A stretch of 64,000 nt of DNA from NCBI GenBank assembly GCA_016938175.1, contig JAFGVE010000005.1:1-64000 (forward strand), in the 5' to 3' direction. Source of the stretch: Campylobacterales bacterium. GTDB taxonomy: Bacteria; Campylobacterota; Campylobacteria; Campylobacterales; Sulfurimonadaceae. How positions within the stretch are numbered: the stretch's first letter is position 1; each line of letters begins with the position of its first letter. Under the pieces are notes generated by a model, which was given only the letters and a program-made list of their open reading frames with translations, did no database searches and was not told where the DNA came from. Below are positions 25,961 to 34,131 of the stretch, piece by piece. The position numbers were made by a program, and so were the translations under genes.

Positions 25961-27428
25961 TTTCTCTTTACTTGACTGGTCTATATTTTTAGGATACTTT
26001 GCTCTTTTAGCACTCAGTTCCTACTGGTTTTCACGCAGTAAAATAGAAAATTCTAGAGAGTATTTTACAGCGGCAAACTCTATGCCCACACTTGCAGTCG
26101 CACTCTCCATCTTAGCAACAACGCAATCAGCCGCAACTTTTTTAGGCGTACCCGAATTCTCTTTCACTCACAATTTTACACTTCTTGGCTTTTACTTCTC
26201 CTCACTGCTAGCGGTGATATTTGTAGCTAAATATTTTGTTCCACGTTTTTATGCGATGCGTGCGATTACAGTCTACGAACTCCTAGAGCTTCGCTACGGA
26301 AAGAGTGCGAAAATGCAAGCCGGTGTAATGTTTTTACTTGGACGTATTTTAGCAAGTGGTGCAAGACTCTACATAGCTGCACTTGCGATTAGCATGATTC
26401 TTTTTTTGGATATCAGCTTTTCACATATGCTTTTTGCAACACTACTACTGCTTTTAGGTGCTCTTGCCTACACCTATTTTGGTGGTGTAAAATCAGTCAT
26501 ACTCAGCGATGTTATTCAGGCGATTACCTATGTCAGTGCTGGGATAGTTGTTGCCCTCTACCTCTACTTTTCCCTACACACACAAAACGTTTTCACAACT
26601 CTGCAAGAGGCAGGAAAATTACAGCTTTTTGACCTCTCTTTTGATGGAAAATTTTCACTTATCGGGCTTTTGAGCGGATGGCTACTCTTAAATATTGCTG
26701 CTTTTGGACTTGACCAAGATATGACACAAAGAGTGCTCAGCTGTAAAAATAAAAATGAAGCTTCACGTTCGCTCATTCTCTCCATTATTTTCACCATTCC
26801 GATAGTTCTGCTCTTCTTACTCATTGGTGCACTACTGTTTCTTTTTTATCATGAACAGAGTGTGGTACAAAACTTTGCAGGAGAAAAGATTACTATCTTT
26901 ATGTACTACATCCTTCATGAGATGCCAGATGGACTTCGTGGTTTTGTAACAGTCGGTGCTATTGCTGCTGCACTCTCTAGCACAAACTCTGTTCTTGGAG
27001 CCATGGCCTCTGTGGCAGTTGAAGATATCTACAGACCACTTAAACTCAAACGCCATCCAGATACCACAGAAAAACACTTTTTAGACGCTTCAAAAAATGC
27101 CGTGCTTCTTTTTGCACTTGCTCTATTTCTCATGGCAATGGTGAGTTACTTTTGGCAGCGATATGCTGAACTTTCACTCATTAGTTTTGCACTTGGTGTC
27201 ATGGCCTTTGCATACACAGGATTACTTGGTGTGTACTTTTCTGCAATCTTTACAAACAACGGTAACGCTACACTTGTTCCATACGCACTTGGAGCAGGTT
27301 TTCTAACAGTTTTAGCACTACAGCCATATATTTTTGGAGTACACATAGGTTTTGCATGGCAGATAACTCTTGGTACAATAGTCGCATTTATTACAATGCA
27401 AAGTACTCTTTTAGGGGACAAAAAGTGA
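25947..27428 (+). CDS. Sodium/solute symporter (SSS family)
   Basis: 493 aa, about 13 membrane helices. Family marks are YFGGVKSVILSDVIQAITY, the unwound first helix region (ATTQSAATFLGVPEF) for Na+ and substrate, and GAIAAALSSTNSVLGAMASV late in the protein. The TTG start lies within the end of the NagZ-amidase gene, and its stop overlaps the start of a response regulator (GTGA). The substrate cannot be read from sequence. The context suggests a murein-derived sugar, possibly MurNAc or anhydro-MurNAc, as no AmpG is seen. Other SSS members carry sugars, proline, acetate or pantothenate. Confidence 0.85.
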   Translation: MIGSSFSLLDWSIFLGYFALLALSSYWFSRSKIENSREYFTAANSMPTLAVALSILATTQSAATFLGVPEFSFTHNFTLLGFYFSSLLAVIFVAKYFVPRFYAMRAITVYELLELRYGKSAKMQAGVMFLLGRILASGARLYIAALAISMILFLDISFSHMLFATLLLLLGALAYTYFGGVKSVILSDVIQAITYVSAGIVVALYLYFSLHTQNVFTTLQEAGKLQLFDLSFDGKFSLIGLLSGWLLLNIAAFGLDQDMTQRVLSCKNKNEASRSLILSIIFTIPIVLLFLLIGALLFLFYHEQSVVQNFAGEKITIFMYYILHEMPDGLRGFVTVGAIAAALSSTNSVLGAMASVAVEDIYRPLKLKRHPDTTEKHFLDASKNAVLLFALALFLMAMVSYFWQRYAELSLISFALGVMAFAYTGLLGVYFSAIFTNNGNATLVPYALGAGFLTVLALQPYIFGVHIGFAWQITLGTIVAFITMQSTLLGDKK

Positions 27429-28093
27429 AAAAAACTATTTTACTGCTTGAGGATGATATGGCACTCCATGAGACTATAGTAGACTATTTACAAGAGTGTA
27501 ACTTTGAAGTTTTAAGTGCATATGATGGTAGTTTTGCTCAAGAGCTGATGTATGAGAAAAACTTTGATTTATATCTTCTTGATGTAAATGTTCCAGACAT
27601 CAACGGCTTTACACTCTTGCATGAAGCCCGTGAAGCTGGAAAACGGACACCTGCTATTTTTATAACCTCTCTTAACTCTATGAGTGATGTCGAGAACGGT
27701 TATGACAGCGGTTGCGATGACTACATCCGAAAACCCTTTGCCCTTAAAGAGTTAAAACTTCGTATTGACACACTCCTCAAAAGAGAGTTTTTTCACACTA
27801 CAAACGATAAAATAAAAATCCAAAACGACACATATTACGATACGACAAACGACACTCTTCACATCGCTGAAGAGAGCATACAGCTCAGCAATAAAGAAGC
27901 AAAACTTCTTAAACTTTTTTTACAGAACCAAAACAGACTTGTAACGCACGAAGAGATTTACTCTGCACTCTGGGAGTACGATGAAGCTACTAGTGATACT
28001 GCACTGCGAACATACATTAAAAATCTTCGTAAATATCTGGGAGGAGAAAAAATTGTCAGTCTTAAAAAACTTGGATATAAATTTACCTCATAG
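27425..28093 (+). CDS. OmpR-family response regulator
   Basis: 222 aa. GTG start, with AGGGGA upstream, overlaps the symporter stop. Receiver: LLLEDD, phosphoacceptor in YLLDVNVPD, Thr/Ser FITSLN, Lys in IRKPFAL. Winged-helix DNA-binding domain: LSNKEAKLLKLFLQNQNRLV, then ALRTYIKNLRKYLGG. The kinase gene starts inside its 3' end. The 11-base-period repeats upstream of the secretion operon are the kind of site such proteins bind, but no link is shown. Confidence 0.92.
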   Translation: MKKTILLLEDDMALHETIVDYLQECNFEVLSAYDGSFAQELMYEKNFDLYLLDVNVPDINGFTLLHEAREAGKRTPAIFITSLNSMSDVENGYDSGCDDYIRKPFALKELKLRIDTLLKREFFHTTNDKIKIQNDTYYDTTNDTLHIAEESIQLSNKEAKLLKLFLQNQNRLVTHEEIYSALWEYDEATSDTALRTYIKNLRKYLGGEKIVSLKKLGYKFTS

Positions 28094-29243
28094 TGAAAAA
28101 CGCTCACTATATAGATTTTTAGCACTCTATACATTTTTTACTCTTGTTGTCTTAGCACTCACTTCATGGCTCTACTATTCTCTGCAAAAGGAGCTTGCAC
28201 AAGGAGCACAAACTATCAAGCTTAATGCTTACACGGATGAGTTTATGCTTGAACTTCAAGAGCTACAAGAAGACACTACAAACACTCTGCTTTATCCACG
28301 AGATGAAGGTTTTGAAACCTCCTTATATGGAAGTGATTATAAACTTATCTACTCAACACTTTCAGAGCCACAAAACGATTTTACTGAGATTATCTATGCA
28401 CCAAACAAACTCATCCGCTATGTCACACGACCAAAAGAGTACTACTTGCATACTCAGTACATTGTTGTAGAAATCATGCCGGATGAAACGTGGCTTGATG
28501 AAACCATACAAAACATTACACTTTACGGCTCTCTTTTCTTTTTACTTATGAGTATGTTAGGGTATTTTTTAGTACGTCTGTTTTTAAAGCCTATGAGAGA
28601 TGCACTCATACTTTTAGACACTTTCATAAAAGATACAACTCATGAGTTAAATACTCCTGTGAGTACCATACTTACAAACGTAGAACTCATAGATACAAAA
28701 AGTCTTGAAGACACAAAACTACTCAAAAAAGTTGAACGCATTGAGATTGGAGCAAAAACTATCTCAAATATATACGAAGATTTAACCTACCTTATTTTAC
28801 AGCACAAAATTATCTCTTCAGATGAAGAGATAACACTCAGTGAGCTTTTCAAAGAGCGTGTCGAGTACTTTACAACCATGGCACATATGAAAAAGATAAC
28901 CTTTACTCTTGCATTGGATGAGCAGGTCGTACTGCATGCTGATAGAAAAAAAATGATTAAAATCATAGACAACCTTCTCTCAAACGCCATCAAGTACAAT
29001 AAAATGGGCGGGTCTATTACACTCTCTCTGAATGCTCAAGGTTTTAGCGTAGAAGATAGTGGACGTGGAATTGCCCAACAAAACATTGCAGAGATGTTCA
29101 CGCGATATGCCCGTTTTGATAAAAGTGCCGGAGGTTTTGGCATAGGTCTTAACATTGTCAAAATGATATGTGATGAGTACAACTTCACCATACAGATAGA
29201 GTCAAAACTGGGTGAATTTACAAAGGTACACATAACTTTTTAA
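28053..29243 (+). CDS. Sensor histidine kinase
   Basis: 396 aa. Two membrane helices (FLALYTFFTLVVLALTSWLY and ITLYGSLFFLLMSMLGYFLV) flank a periplasmic sensor of about 110 residues. HisKA has the phosphoacceptor in TTHELNTPVSTI, and the ATPase domain has IIDNLLSNAIKYN, VEDSGRGI and GFGIGLNIVK. The start chosen is a TTG with GGGAGGAG seven bases upstream, lying 41 bases inside the response regulator gene. That ribosome site is the strongest locally; an ATG further up gives a frame-shadow of the regulator. Translational coupling to the symporter and regulator suggests it senses the imported compound or its precursor. Confidence 0.88.
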   Translation: MSVLKNLDINLPHSEKRSLYRFLALYTFFTLVVLALTSWLYYSLQKELAQGAQTIKLNAYTDEFMLELQELQEDTTNTLLYPRDEGFETSLYGSDYKLIYSTLSEPQNDFTEIIYAPNKLIRYVTRPKEYYLHTQYIVVEIMPDETWLDETIQNITLYGSLFFLLMSMLGYFLVRLFLKPMRDALILLDTFIKDTTHELNTPVSTILTNVELIDTKSLEDTKLLKKVERIEIGAKTISNIYEDLTYLILQHKIISSDEEITLSELFKERVEYFTTMAHMKKITFTLALDEQVVLHADRKKMIKIIDNLLSNAIKYNKMGGSITLSLNAQGFSVEDSGRGIAQQNIAEMFTRYARFDKSAGGFGIGLNIVKMICDEYNFTIQIESKLGEFTKVHITF

Positions 29244-29309
29244 ACTACACGATTACTTCACAATTCTTTTTTATACTGCTCTTGTAATTAAAAAAACAAG
29301 GAGCAAAAA

Positions 29310-29615
29310 ATGAAAACGCTACTTAAAACAACTCTTGGTTTAGCTCTCTTAGGAGCACTCTCTTTAGTGAGTGCAGACGGTGCGGCTACGTTTAAAAAAT
29401 GTACAGCTTGTCATGGAGTAAACGCTGAGAAAAAAGCACTTGGAAAATCTGCAGTTATTGCGGGTTGGGAAACAGAAAAAACTATAGCAGCTTTAAAAGG
29501 TTATAAAGACGGTACATACGGTGGAACTATGAAAGCACTTATGAAAGGTCAAGTTGCAGCGCTTAACGACACTCAGATAGAAGAAGTTGCCGCATACATT
29601 GCAACAAAAAAATAA
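29310..29615 (+). CDS. Cytochrome c553
   Basis: 101 aa. Cleaved signal peptide to VSADG, one haem motif CTACH, and an axial Met in TMKALMKGQ, as in small class I c553. Periplasmic electron carrier between the bc1-type complex and terminal oxidases or reductases. AAGGAG precedes the start. Paired with the small secreted protein downstream. Confidence 0.93.
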   Translation: MKTLLKTTLGLALLGALSLVSADGAATFKKCTACHGVNAEKKALGKSAVIAGWETEKTIAALKGYKDGTYGGTMKALMKGQVAALNDTQIEEVAAYIATKK

Positions 29616-29640
29616 TACAAACAGAACAAAAGGATAGATT

Positions 29641-29979
29641 ATGAAAACTTTATTTAAAACTCTTTTAGCAACTCTAGCGATAGTTGCACTTACAAGTTCA
29701 GTTGCATCAGCAGATGCCAAAAAAGGTCAAAAATACTACCTGAAAAAACTCAAAGTATGTAAAAAAAATGGACTCAAAAACGGGGCTGTCTTTGCTACAA
29801 AACATACACGTAGAGAGTGGAGTGCTCTACAGGAATCGGGAAAGCTTATGGGCGAGTGGCAAAACATCTGCCCCTCTGGCACACAAAAATTTACAAAAAT
29901 GAAAGACAAAGACATCAACAACCTTTACGATTTCGTCTACAAGTATGCAGCAGATGGTGATGTTCCATCATGTGGGTAA
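29641..29979 (+). CDS. Small periplasmic cytochrome-like protein without a haem motif
   Basis: 112 aa. Signal peptide to ASADA, then KKGQKYYLKKLKVCKKNG, three cysteines and an ending DFVYKYAADGDVPSCG. The lay-out (start GxxYY..., helical end NNLYDFVYKYA) resembles class I cytochromes c, but CxxCH is absent; VCKKNG may be its relic. It lies 25 bases behind cytochrome c553 and shares its terminator. Possibly a haem-free partner of that cytochrome; function unknown. Confidence 0.6.
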   Translation: MKTLFKTLLATLAIVALTSSVASADAKKGQKYYLKKLKVCKKNGLKNGAVFATKHTRREWSALQESGKLMGEWQNICPSGTQKFTKMKDKDINNLYDFVYKYAADGDVPSCG

Positions 29980-29984
29980 TTCTT

Positions 29985-30006
29985 TAGCTCCTTATCACAG
30001 GAGCTA
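29985..30006 (+). terminator. Terminator after the cytochrome pair
   Basis: TAGCTCC-TTATCACA-GGAGCTA followed by gaattttag. Seven-base perfect arms. Confidence 0.65.
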
Positions 30007-30038
30007 GAATTTTAGTTTAGTAACGCTTTGTATTTATT

Positions 30039-30066
30039 TTGCATAACAGACTCAATACACTATAAT
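30039..30066 (+). promoter_or_regulatory. Promoter of the anmK operon
   Basis: TTGCAT and TATAAT separated by 16 bases, 33 bases before the anmK start. It gives anmK-amgK-murU-transglycosylase its own promoter, separate from the upstream kinase operon. Confidence 0.55.
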
Positions 30067-30098
30067 ACTAAAAATATTTACCCTCACACTGGAGTTTT

Positions 30099-31181
30099 AT
30101 GAGCGAGTACTATATTGGCGTCATGTCTGGAACAAGTATGGACGGTATAGACATTGCCCTCTGCCTTATAGATGAAAGCTCATGTAAACTCGAAGCCTAT
30201 GAAGAGTACCCATTCCCATCTACACTTAAAGAGAAACTTTTAGCAGTTATTGAAACTGGTTCGACCTTACAAACTATAGGTACACTGCACACACAATTAG
30301 GTAAACTCTTTGGCGATAAAATAACACAATTTTTACACGCACACAAAATCAATCCTGCCAACATCAAGGCTATAGGTCTTCACGGACAAACACTCTGGCA
30401 TGAACCAAATGCACAAGATGCTTTTTCTATGCAACTTGGTGATGCGAACAGAGTTGTTGCACAAACGAACATTACAACTATCACTGATTTTAGAAATGCC
30501 GACATCGCTCATGGTGGGGAGGGTGCTCCTTTCGCTCCTGCTTTTCATAATTTTTTATTTCATAAACAAGAGAGAAAAGTTGGTGTCCTTAACATTGGCG
30601 GTATGGCAAACATCTCCATTTTAGGAGAGAACTTGCGTGGATGGGACACCGGTTGTGGCAATGTTTTACTCGATATGTGGATACACAAAACTCACAACAA
30701 AGCCTTTGATGAAAATGGAGATCTTGCACGTAGCGGCAAAGTCGATGAAGCACTTTTACAAAAAATGATGCAAGATGAATACTTTACAAAACTGCCTCCA
30801 AAAAGTACCGGCAGAGAGTACTTTAATGCCTCTTGGCTTGAGAGTAAACTTCCACTCTTTCACACAACAAGTGATGCTGATATGCAGAGAACTCTTTTAG
30901 AACTCACAGCGCAAAGCATAGCAAAGGACGTCAACAAAGAAAAGCTTCAAGAGCTAATTCTCTGTGGCGGCGGAGCAAAAAACATTTTTTTACTTGAACG
31001 TCTTAGCGCTCTTTGCAGTGCAAACATTGTTACAAGCGATGAGTATGATGTTCCTAGTCAGGCAATCGAAGCGATGGCATTTGCTTGGTTTGCATACAAA
31101 CGCATTCATAATGAAGTAGTAGAACTCTCCAGTGTTACAGGTGCAAAGAAAAACTCGCTTTTAGGAGCCATTTATGGATAA
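30099..31181 (+). CDS. anmK: Anhydro-N-acetylmuramic acid kinase
   Basis: 360 aa, family length. YYIGVMSGTSMDGIDIAL is the ATP/sugar opening motif; HGQTLWHEP, DFRNADIAHGGEGAPF and NIGGMANISI are AnmK blocks; ILCGGGAKN the second phosphate motif. It opens the 1,6-anhydro ring and phosphorylates to MurNAc-6-phosphate in the cytoplasm. TGGAG lies six bases upstream. Overlaps amgK by eight bases. First step of the cytoplasmic part of the salvage route. Confidence 0.97.
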   Translation: MSEYYIGVMSGTSMDGIDIALCLIDESSCKLEAYEEYPFPSTLKEKLLAVIETGSTLQTIGTLHTQLGKLFGDKITQFLHAHKINPANIKAIGLHGQTLWHEPNAQDAFSMQLGDANRVVAQTNITTITDFRNADIAHGGEGAPFAPAFHNFLFHKQERKVGVLNIGGMANISILGENLRGWDTGCGNVLLDMWIHKTHNKAFDENGDLARSGKVDEALLQKMMQDEYFTKLPPKSTGREYFNASWLESKLPLFHTTSDADMQRTLLELTAQSIAKDVNKEKLQELILCGGGAKNIFLLERLSALCSANIVTSDEYDVPSQAIEAMAFAWFAYKRIHNEVVELSSVTGAKKNSLLGAIYG

Positions 31182-32121
31182 ACTGCAAAACTGGCTAAGT
31201 ACAACTCCCTATGCACAGTACAAACTTACTATAGCATCAGCAGATGCAAGTTTTAGAAAATACTACCGACTTACAGATGACAAAGAGAGTGTTCTAGTCA
31301 TGGATGCCTCACTTGAAAAAGAGTCACTGAGACCATTTTTAGAAGTAACAAAGCGCCTCCATCAAGCAGATGTCAAAGCACCTCAAATTTTGGAGCATAA
31401 CCTTGAAGATGGATATCTTATTTTAGAAGATTTTGGTTCAACACACTATCTTGATCTGTTAAACAAAAACAACTTTAAAAGCCTCTACCAAGATGCAATC
31501 AAACTTATAGTACAAATGCAAAATGCATCTGCCAAGTCTCTTCCCCTTTATGATAAGGCATTTTTACTTTTTGAGATGAATCTTATGCAAGAGTGGTACT
31601 TACAGGGCCTACTCAAACGCTCCTTAACACAAGAGCAAAAAGAGACTCTGGATACAACTCTTAAATACATCTCTGAAATTGTCCTCTCGCAGCCTCAGGG
31701 CTTGTTTGTTCACAGAGATTTTCACTCACGCAACATTATGCTAACTGCAGGCAAAGAAATTGGTGTTATAGATTATCAAGATGCAATGAGTGGAGCAGTA
31801 ACCTATGACCTTGTTTCACTCTTAAAAGATTGTTATATAGAGTTTGATGAGGAAACAATATCCTCTCTTGCTTTAGAGTTTAAAAGAGCAAAAAACATAA
31901 ACGTAGATGATACGACTTTTTTACAATGGTTTGATTTTATGGGATTGCAACGACATATAAAAGTACTTGGAGTATTTGCACGTTTACACCTGCGTGATGG
32001 TAAAGATGGCTATTTAAAAGACATTCCCCTAGTACTAAAATACACTCTACATGCAGCAAAAAAATATCCACAGACACAAGCACTCGCAAAACTTTTAGAG
32101 GAGTTTACTTGCGAGCAATGA
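31174..32121 (+). CDS. amgK: N-acetylmuramate/N-acetylglucosamine 1-kinase
   Basis: 315 aa. Aminoglycoside-phosphotransferase fold: SADASFRKYYRL near the start, LILEDFGS, catalytic loop FVHRDFHSRNIML, metal Asp in VIDYQDAMSGAVTYD, and WFDFMGLQRHIKVLGVFARL plus RDGKDGYLKDIP, which are distinctive of AmgK. It makes MurNAc-1-phosphate, bypassing de novo synthesis. Overlaps both neighbours, so operonic. The same pathway confers fosfomycin resistance in pseudomonads (known for the family). Confidence 0.95.
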   Translation: MDKLQNWLSTTPYAQYKLTIASADASFRKYYRLTDDKESVLVMDASLEKESLRPFLEVTKRLHQADVKAPQILEHNLEDGYLILEDFGSTHYLDLLNKNNFKSLYQDAIKLIVQMQNASAKSLPLYDKAFLLFEMNLMQEWYLQGLLKRSLTQEQKETLDTTLKYISEIVLSQPQGLFVHRDFHSRNIMLTAGKEIGVIDYQDAMSGAVTYDLVSLLKDCYIEFDEETISSLALEFKRAKNINVDDTTFLQWFDFMGLQRHIKVLGVFARLHLRDGKDGYLKDIPLVLKYTLHAAKKYPQTQALAKLLEEFTCEQ

Positions 32122-32768
32122 TTTTAGCAGCAGGTCGAGGTGAACGGATGCGTCCTCTCACCGACGTCACTCCAAAACCTCTCTTGGAAGTGAAAGGAAA
32201 AGCACTCATTGTATGGCACATTGAAAAACTTGCAAAAAGTGGCTTTAAAGATATAGTTATTAACATTGCACATCTTGGCTATAAAATACCACAAGCCTTA
32301 GGTGATGGCTCTCACTGGGGAGTAAATTTACACTATTCAGATGAGCAATCAAGTGGGGGCTTAGAGACGCTAGGTGGCATAGTAAATGCATTGCCACTTC
32401 TAGGAGAAGAGCCTTTTTTAGTAGTCAATGGAGATATATTTTGTGATTACGACTTTACACCCACCTTTGATTTGAAAGCAAAAATGGCACATCTCGTTTT
32501 AGTCCCAAACCCAGAGCACAACACCAAAGGCGACTTCGCCTTAGAGGGTTCTGAGGTTTTAAACGTGGGTGAAAATATGCTTACCTTTTCAGGCATTGCA
32601 TACTACAATCCCAAACTTTTTTTTGCTCAAGAGGCTAAAAAAGCTCCTCTTGCACCACTTCTAAGAGAAGCTGTAGAAAAGTCTCTGGTAAGCGGAGAAC
32701 TATTTACAAAGGTGTGGCACGATATAGGTACACCACAAAGATTAAAAGAGATAAATGATGCACTATAA
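32109..32768 (+). CDS. murU: N-acetylmuramate alpha-1-phosphate uridylyltransferase
   Basis: 219 aa nucleotidyltransferase. MILAAGRGERMRPLTDVTPK is the UTP-binding motif, VVNGDIFCDYD the metal-binding segment, and WHDIGTPQRLKEINDAL the end. Makes UDP-MurNAc from MurNAc-1-phosphate. The start is TTG (three codons before an ATG), giving the family's usual N-terminus. Overlaps amgK by 13 bases and the transglycosylase by 14. Confidence 0.95.
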   Translation: MRAMILAAGRGERMRPLTDVTPKPLLEVKGKALIVWHIEKLAKSGFKDIVINIAHLGYKIPQALGDGSHWGVNLHYSDEQSSGGLETLGGIVNALPLLGEEPFLVVNGDIFCDYDFTPTFDLKAKMAHLVLVPNPEHNTKGDFALEGSEVLNVGENMLTFSGIAYYNPKLFFAQEAKKAPLAPLLREAVEKSLVSGELFTKVWHDIGTPQRLKEINDAL

Positions 32769-33726
32769 AATACTTCTACTCCTAGCACTAAGCTCAACAC
32801 TCTGGGCAAAATACACAAACTGTACGTTTAAAAATCCTGACTATATAGATGTTTGTGAAGCTGTTATAAAAAAAGGTGTTTCGCATAAATACGCAAATGA
32901 GTTTCTTCTCTCTTACTTTAAAACTCAAAAATTCGATGAAATTAGCTGGAAGTATCTCCAACCAAGTAAAATCGAACATCATAAAACGCAAGAAAAAAAA
33001 GCAAATAATGTACTTGTGAAATTTATTCCTAAAATGGTACAACACCTACAGGAGTACAAAACAGTTTATGACTATGCAGAAAAAGAGTACGGTGTTAACC
33101 GTGAAATAATTGCGGCGATTTTACTCAAAGAGACAAAGCTTGGAAAGATAAAACCGACACATGATGCTTTTATAGTTTTTAACACTATGGTTGTACGTAC
33201 AAAGGGTGAAACGCCACGTGAAAAGTGGTTGCTGAAGATGGGTAAAACCAATATGGCTACTATCATAGAGTTCTGTTATAAAAACAAGGTAAAACCAGAA
33301 GAGTGTAACCTTCCATCCTCTTATGCGGGAGCTATAGGAATTCCTCAGTTTATGCCAAACAGTTTTGTCTATGCACGTTCATATAAAGGCGGTATGCCAA
33401 ATCTTAGTAAAATGGAAGATGCTATTATCTCAGCGGCAAATTTTTTACACCACAAAGCTGATTTTACAGAACTCATAAAGTGGGCGCAGATGCCAAATAT
33501 TCCACAAGTTGAACAAGAGTGGTATGAGTATGAGTTTACAAATAAAAACACCTCTTTTGTTTATGAAACAAGTAAAGAAGGCAAGGCATACAACTGCTTT
33601 ACAAAAGACAAACCGGAACTTGAATACCTAAGAGAGTATGCAAGAAAAATTATGCGTTACAATAACTCTTCAAACTATGCTGTTGGTGTTATGAGTCTCG
33701 CATATCAAGCGCATAACAGCTACTAA
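32755..33726 (+). CDS. Lytic murein transglycosylase (MltB-like)
   Basis: 323 aa with a signal peptide (KILLLLALSSTLWAK). SLT_2/MltB blocks: IIAAILLKETKLGKI with the catalytic Glu, GAIGIPQFMPNSF, and AVGVMSLAYQAH. It cuts glycan strands to give 1,6-anhydroMurNAc ends, the substrate of AnmK. No lipobox, so periplasmic. Last gene of the overlapping operon. Confidence 0.92.
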   Translation: MMHYKILLLLALSSTLWAKYTNCTFKNPDYIDVCEAVIKKGVSHKYANEFLLSYFKTQKFDEISWKYLQPSKIEHHKTQEKKANNVLVKFIPKMVQHLQEYKTVYDYAEKEYGVNREIIAAILLKETKLGKIKPTHDAFIVFNTMVVRTKGETPREKWLLKMGKTNMATIIEFCYKNKVKPEECNLPSSYAGAIGIPQFMPNSFVYARSYKGGMPNLSKMEDAIISAANFLHHKADFTELIKWAQMPNIPQVEQEWYEYEFTNKNTSFVYETSKEGKAYNCFTKDKPELEYLREYARKIMRYNNSSNYAVGVMSLAYQAHNSY

Positions 33727-33764
33727 AAGTTATAATTCGCAGAGTAAAAGAAGGAAATAGTATT

Positions 33765-34061
33765 ATGGAAAAAATATTTGATAATATACCCTATGAGTCA
33801 AGAGCTGTCAAAAGTGAAGCCCTTACCGCTAACCAGGCTCAAGAAGCGATCGAAGATGTTTTAGCAGACCCCTCTGCATACTACAAACTACCCAATAAGA
33901 GTGACATTATATTTGTAAAAAGTGAAAGTGTTTACGGCGTTTATAAAGTAGAAGTAACAGTCGCTCATGGAAGTGTTTTCCCCGAGTATATGCTCAGCGG
34001 ACGTGTAGCTGAGTTAGAGCCAAAAGTTGTGAGTGTAGTTTTTCAAGCCGAAGGCTTTTAA
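33765..34061 (+). CDS. Hypothetical protein, 98 aa
   Basis: MEKIFDNIPYESRAVKSEAL opens a mixed alpha/beta protein with VYKVEVTVAHGSVFPEYMLS. AAGGAA precedes the start; TATAAT lies about 25 bases upstream, so it has its own promoter. No domain recognised; cytoplasmic. Confidence 0.65.
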   Translation: MEKIFDNIPYESRAVKSEALTANQAQEAIEDVLADPSAYYKLPNKSDIIFVKSESVYGVYKVEVTVAHGSVFPEYMLSGRVAELEPKVVSVVFQAEGF

Positions 34062-34131
34062 GCCACACAAATAGCTTTTTAAAACTAAAAATGGTTATAA
34101 TCAATTACATTTTTACATAAAAAGGAATAAT

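Noticed and set aside
27981..28052. Upstream ATG of the second histidine kinase
   Set aside because: It falls in the regulator's coding sequence without a ribosome site, whereas the TTG at 28053 has GGGAGGAG.
30250..30262. GGTTCGACC-like stretch as a tRNA T-loop
   Set aside because: It is inside anmK, with no acceptor stem around it.
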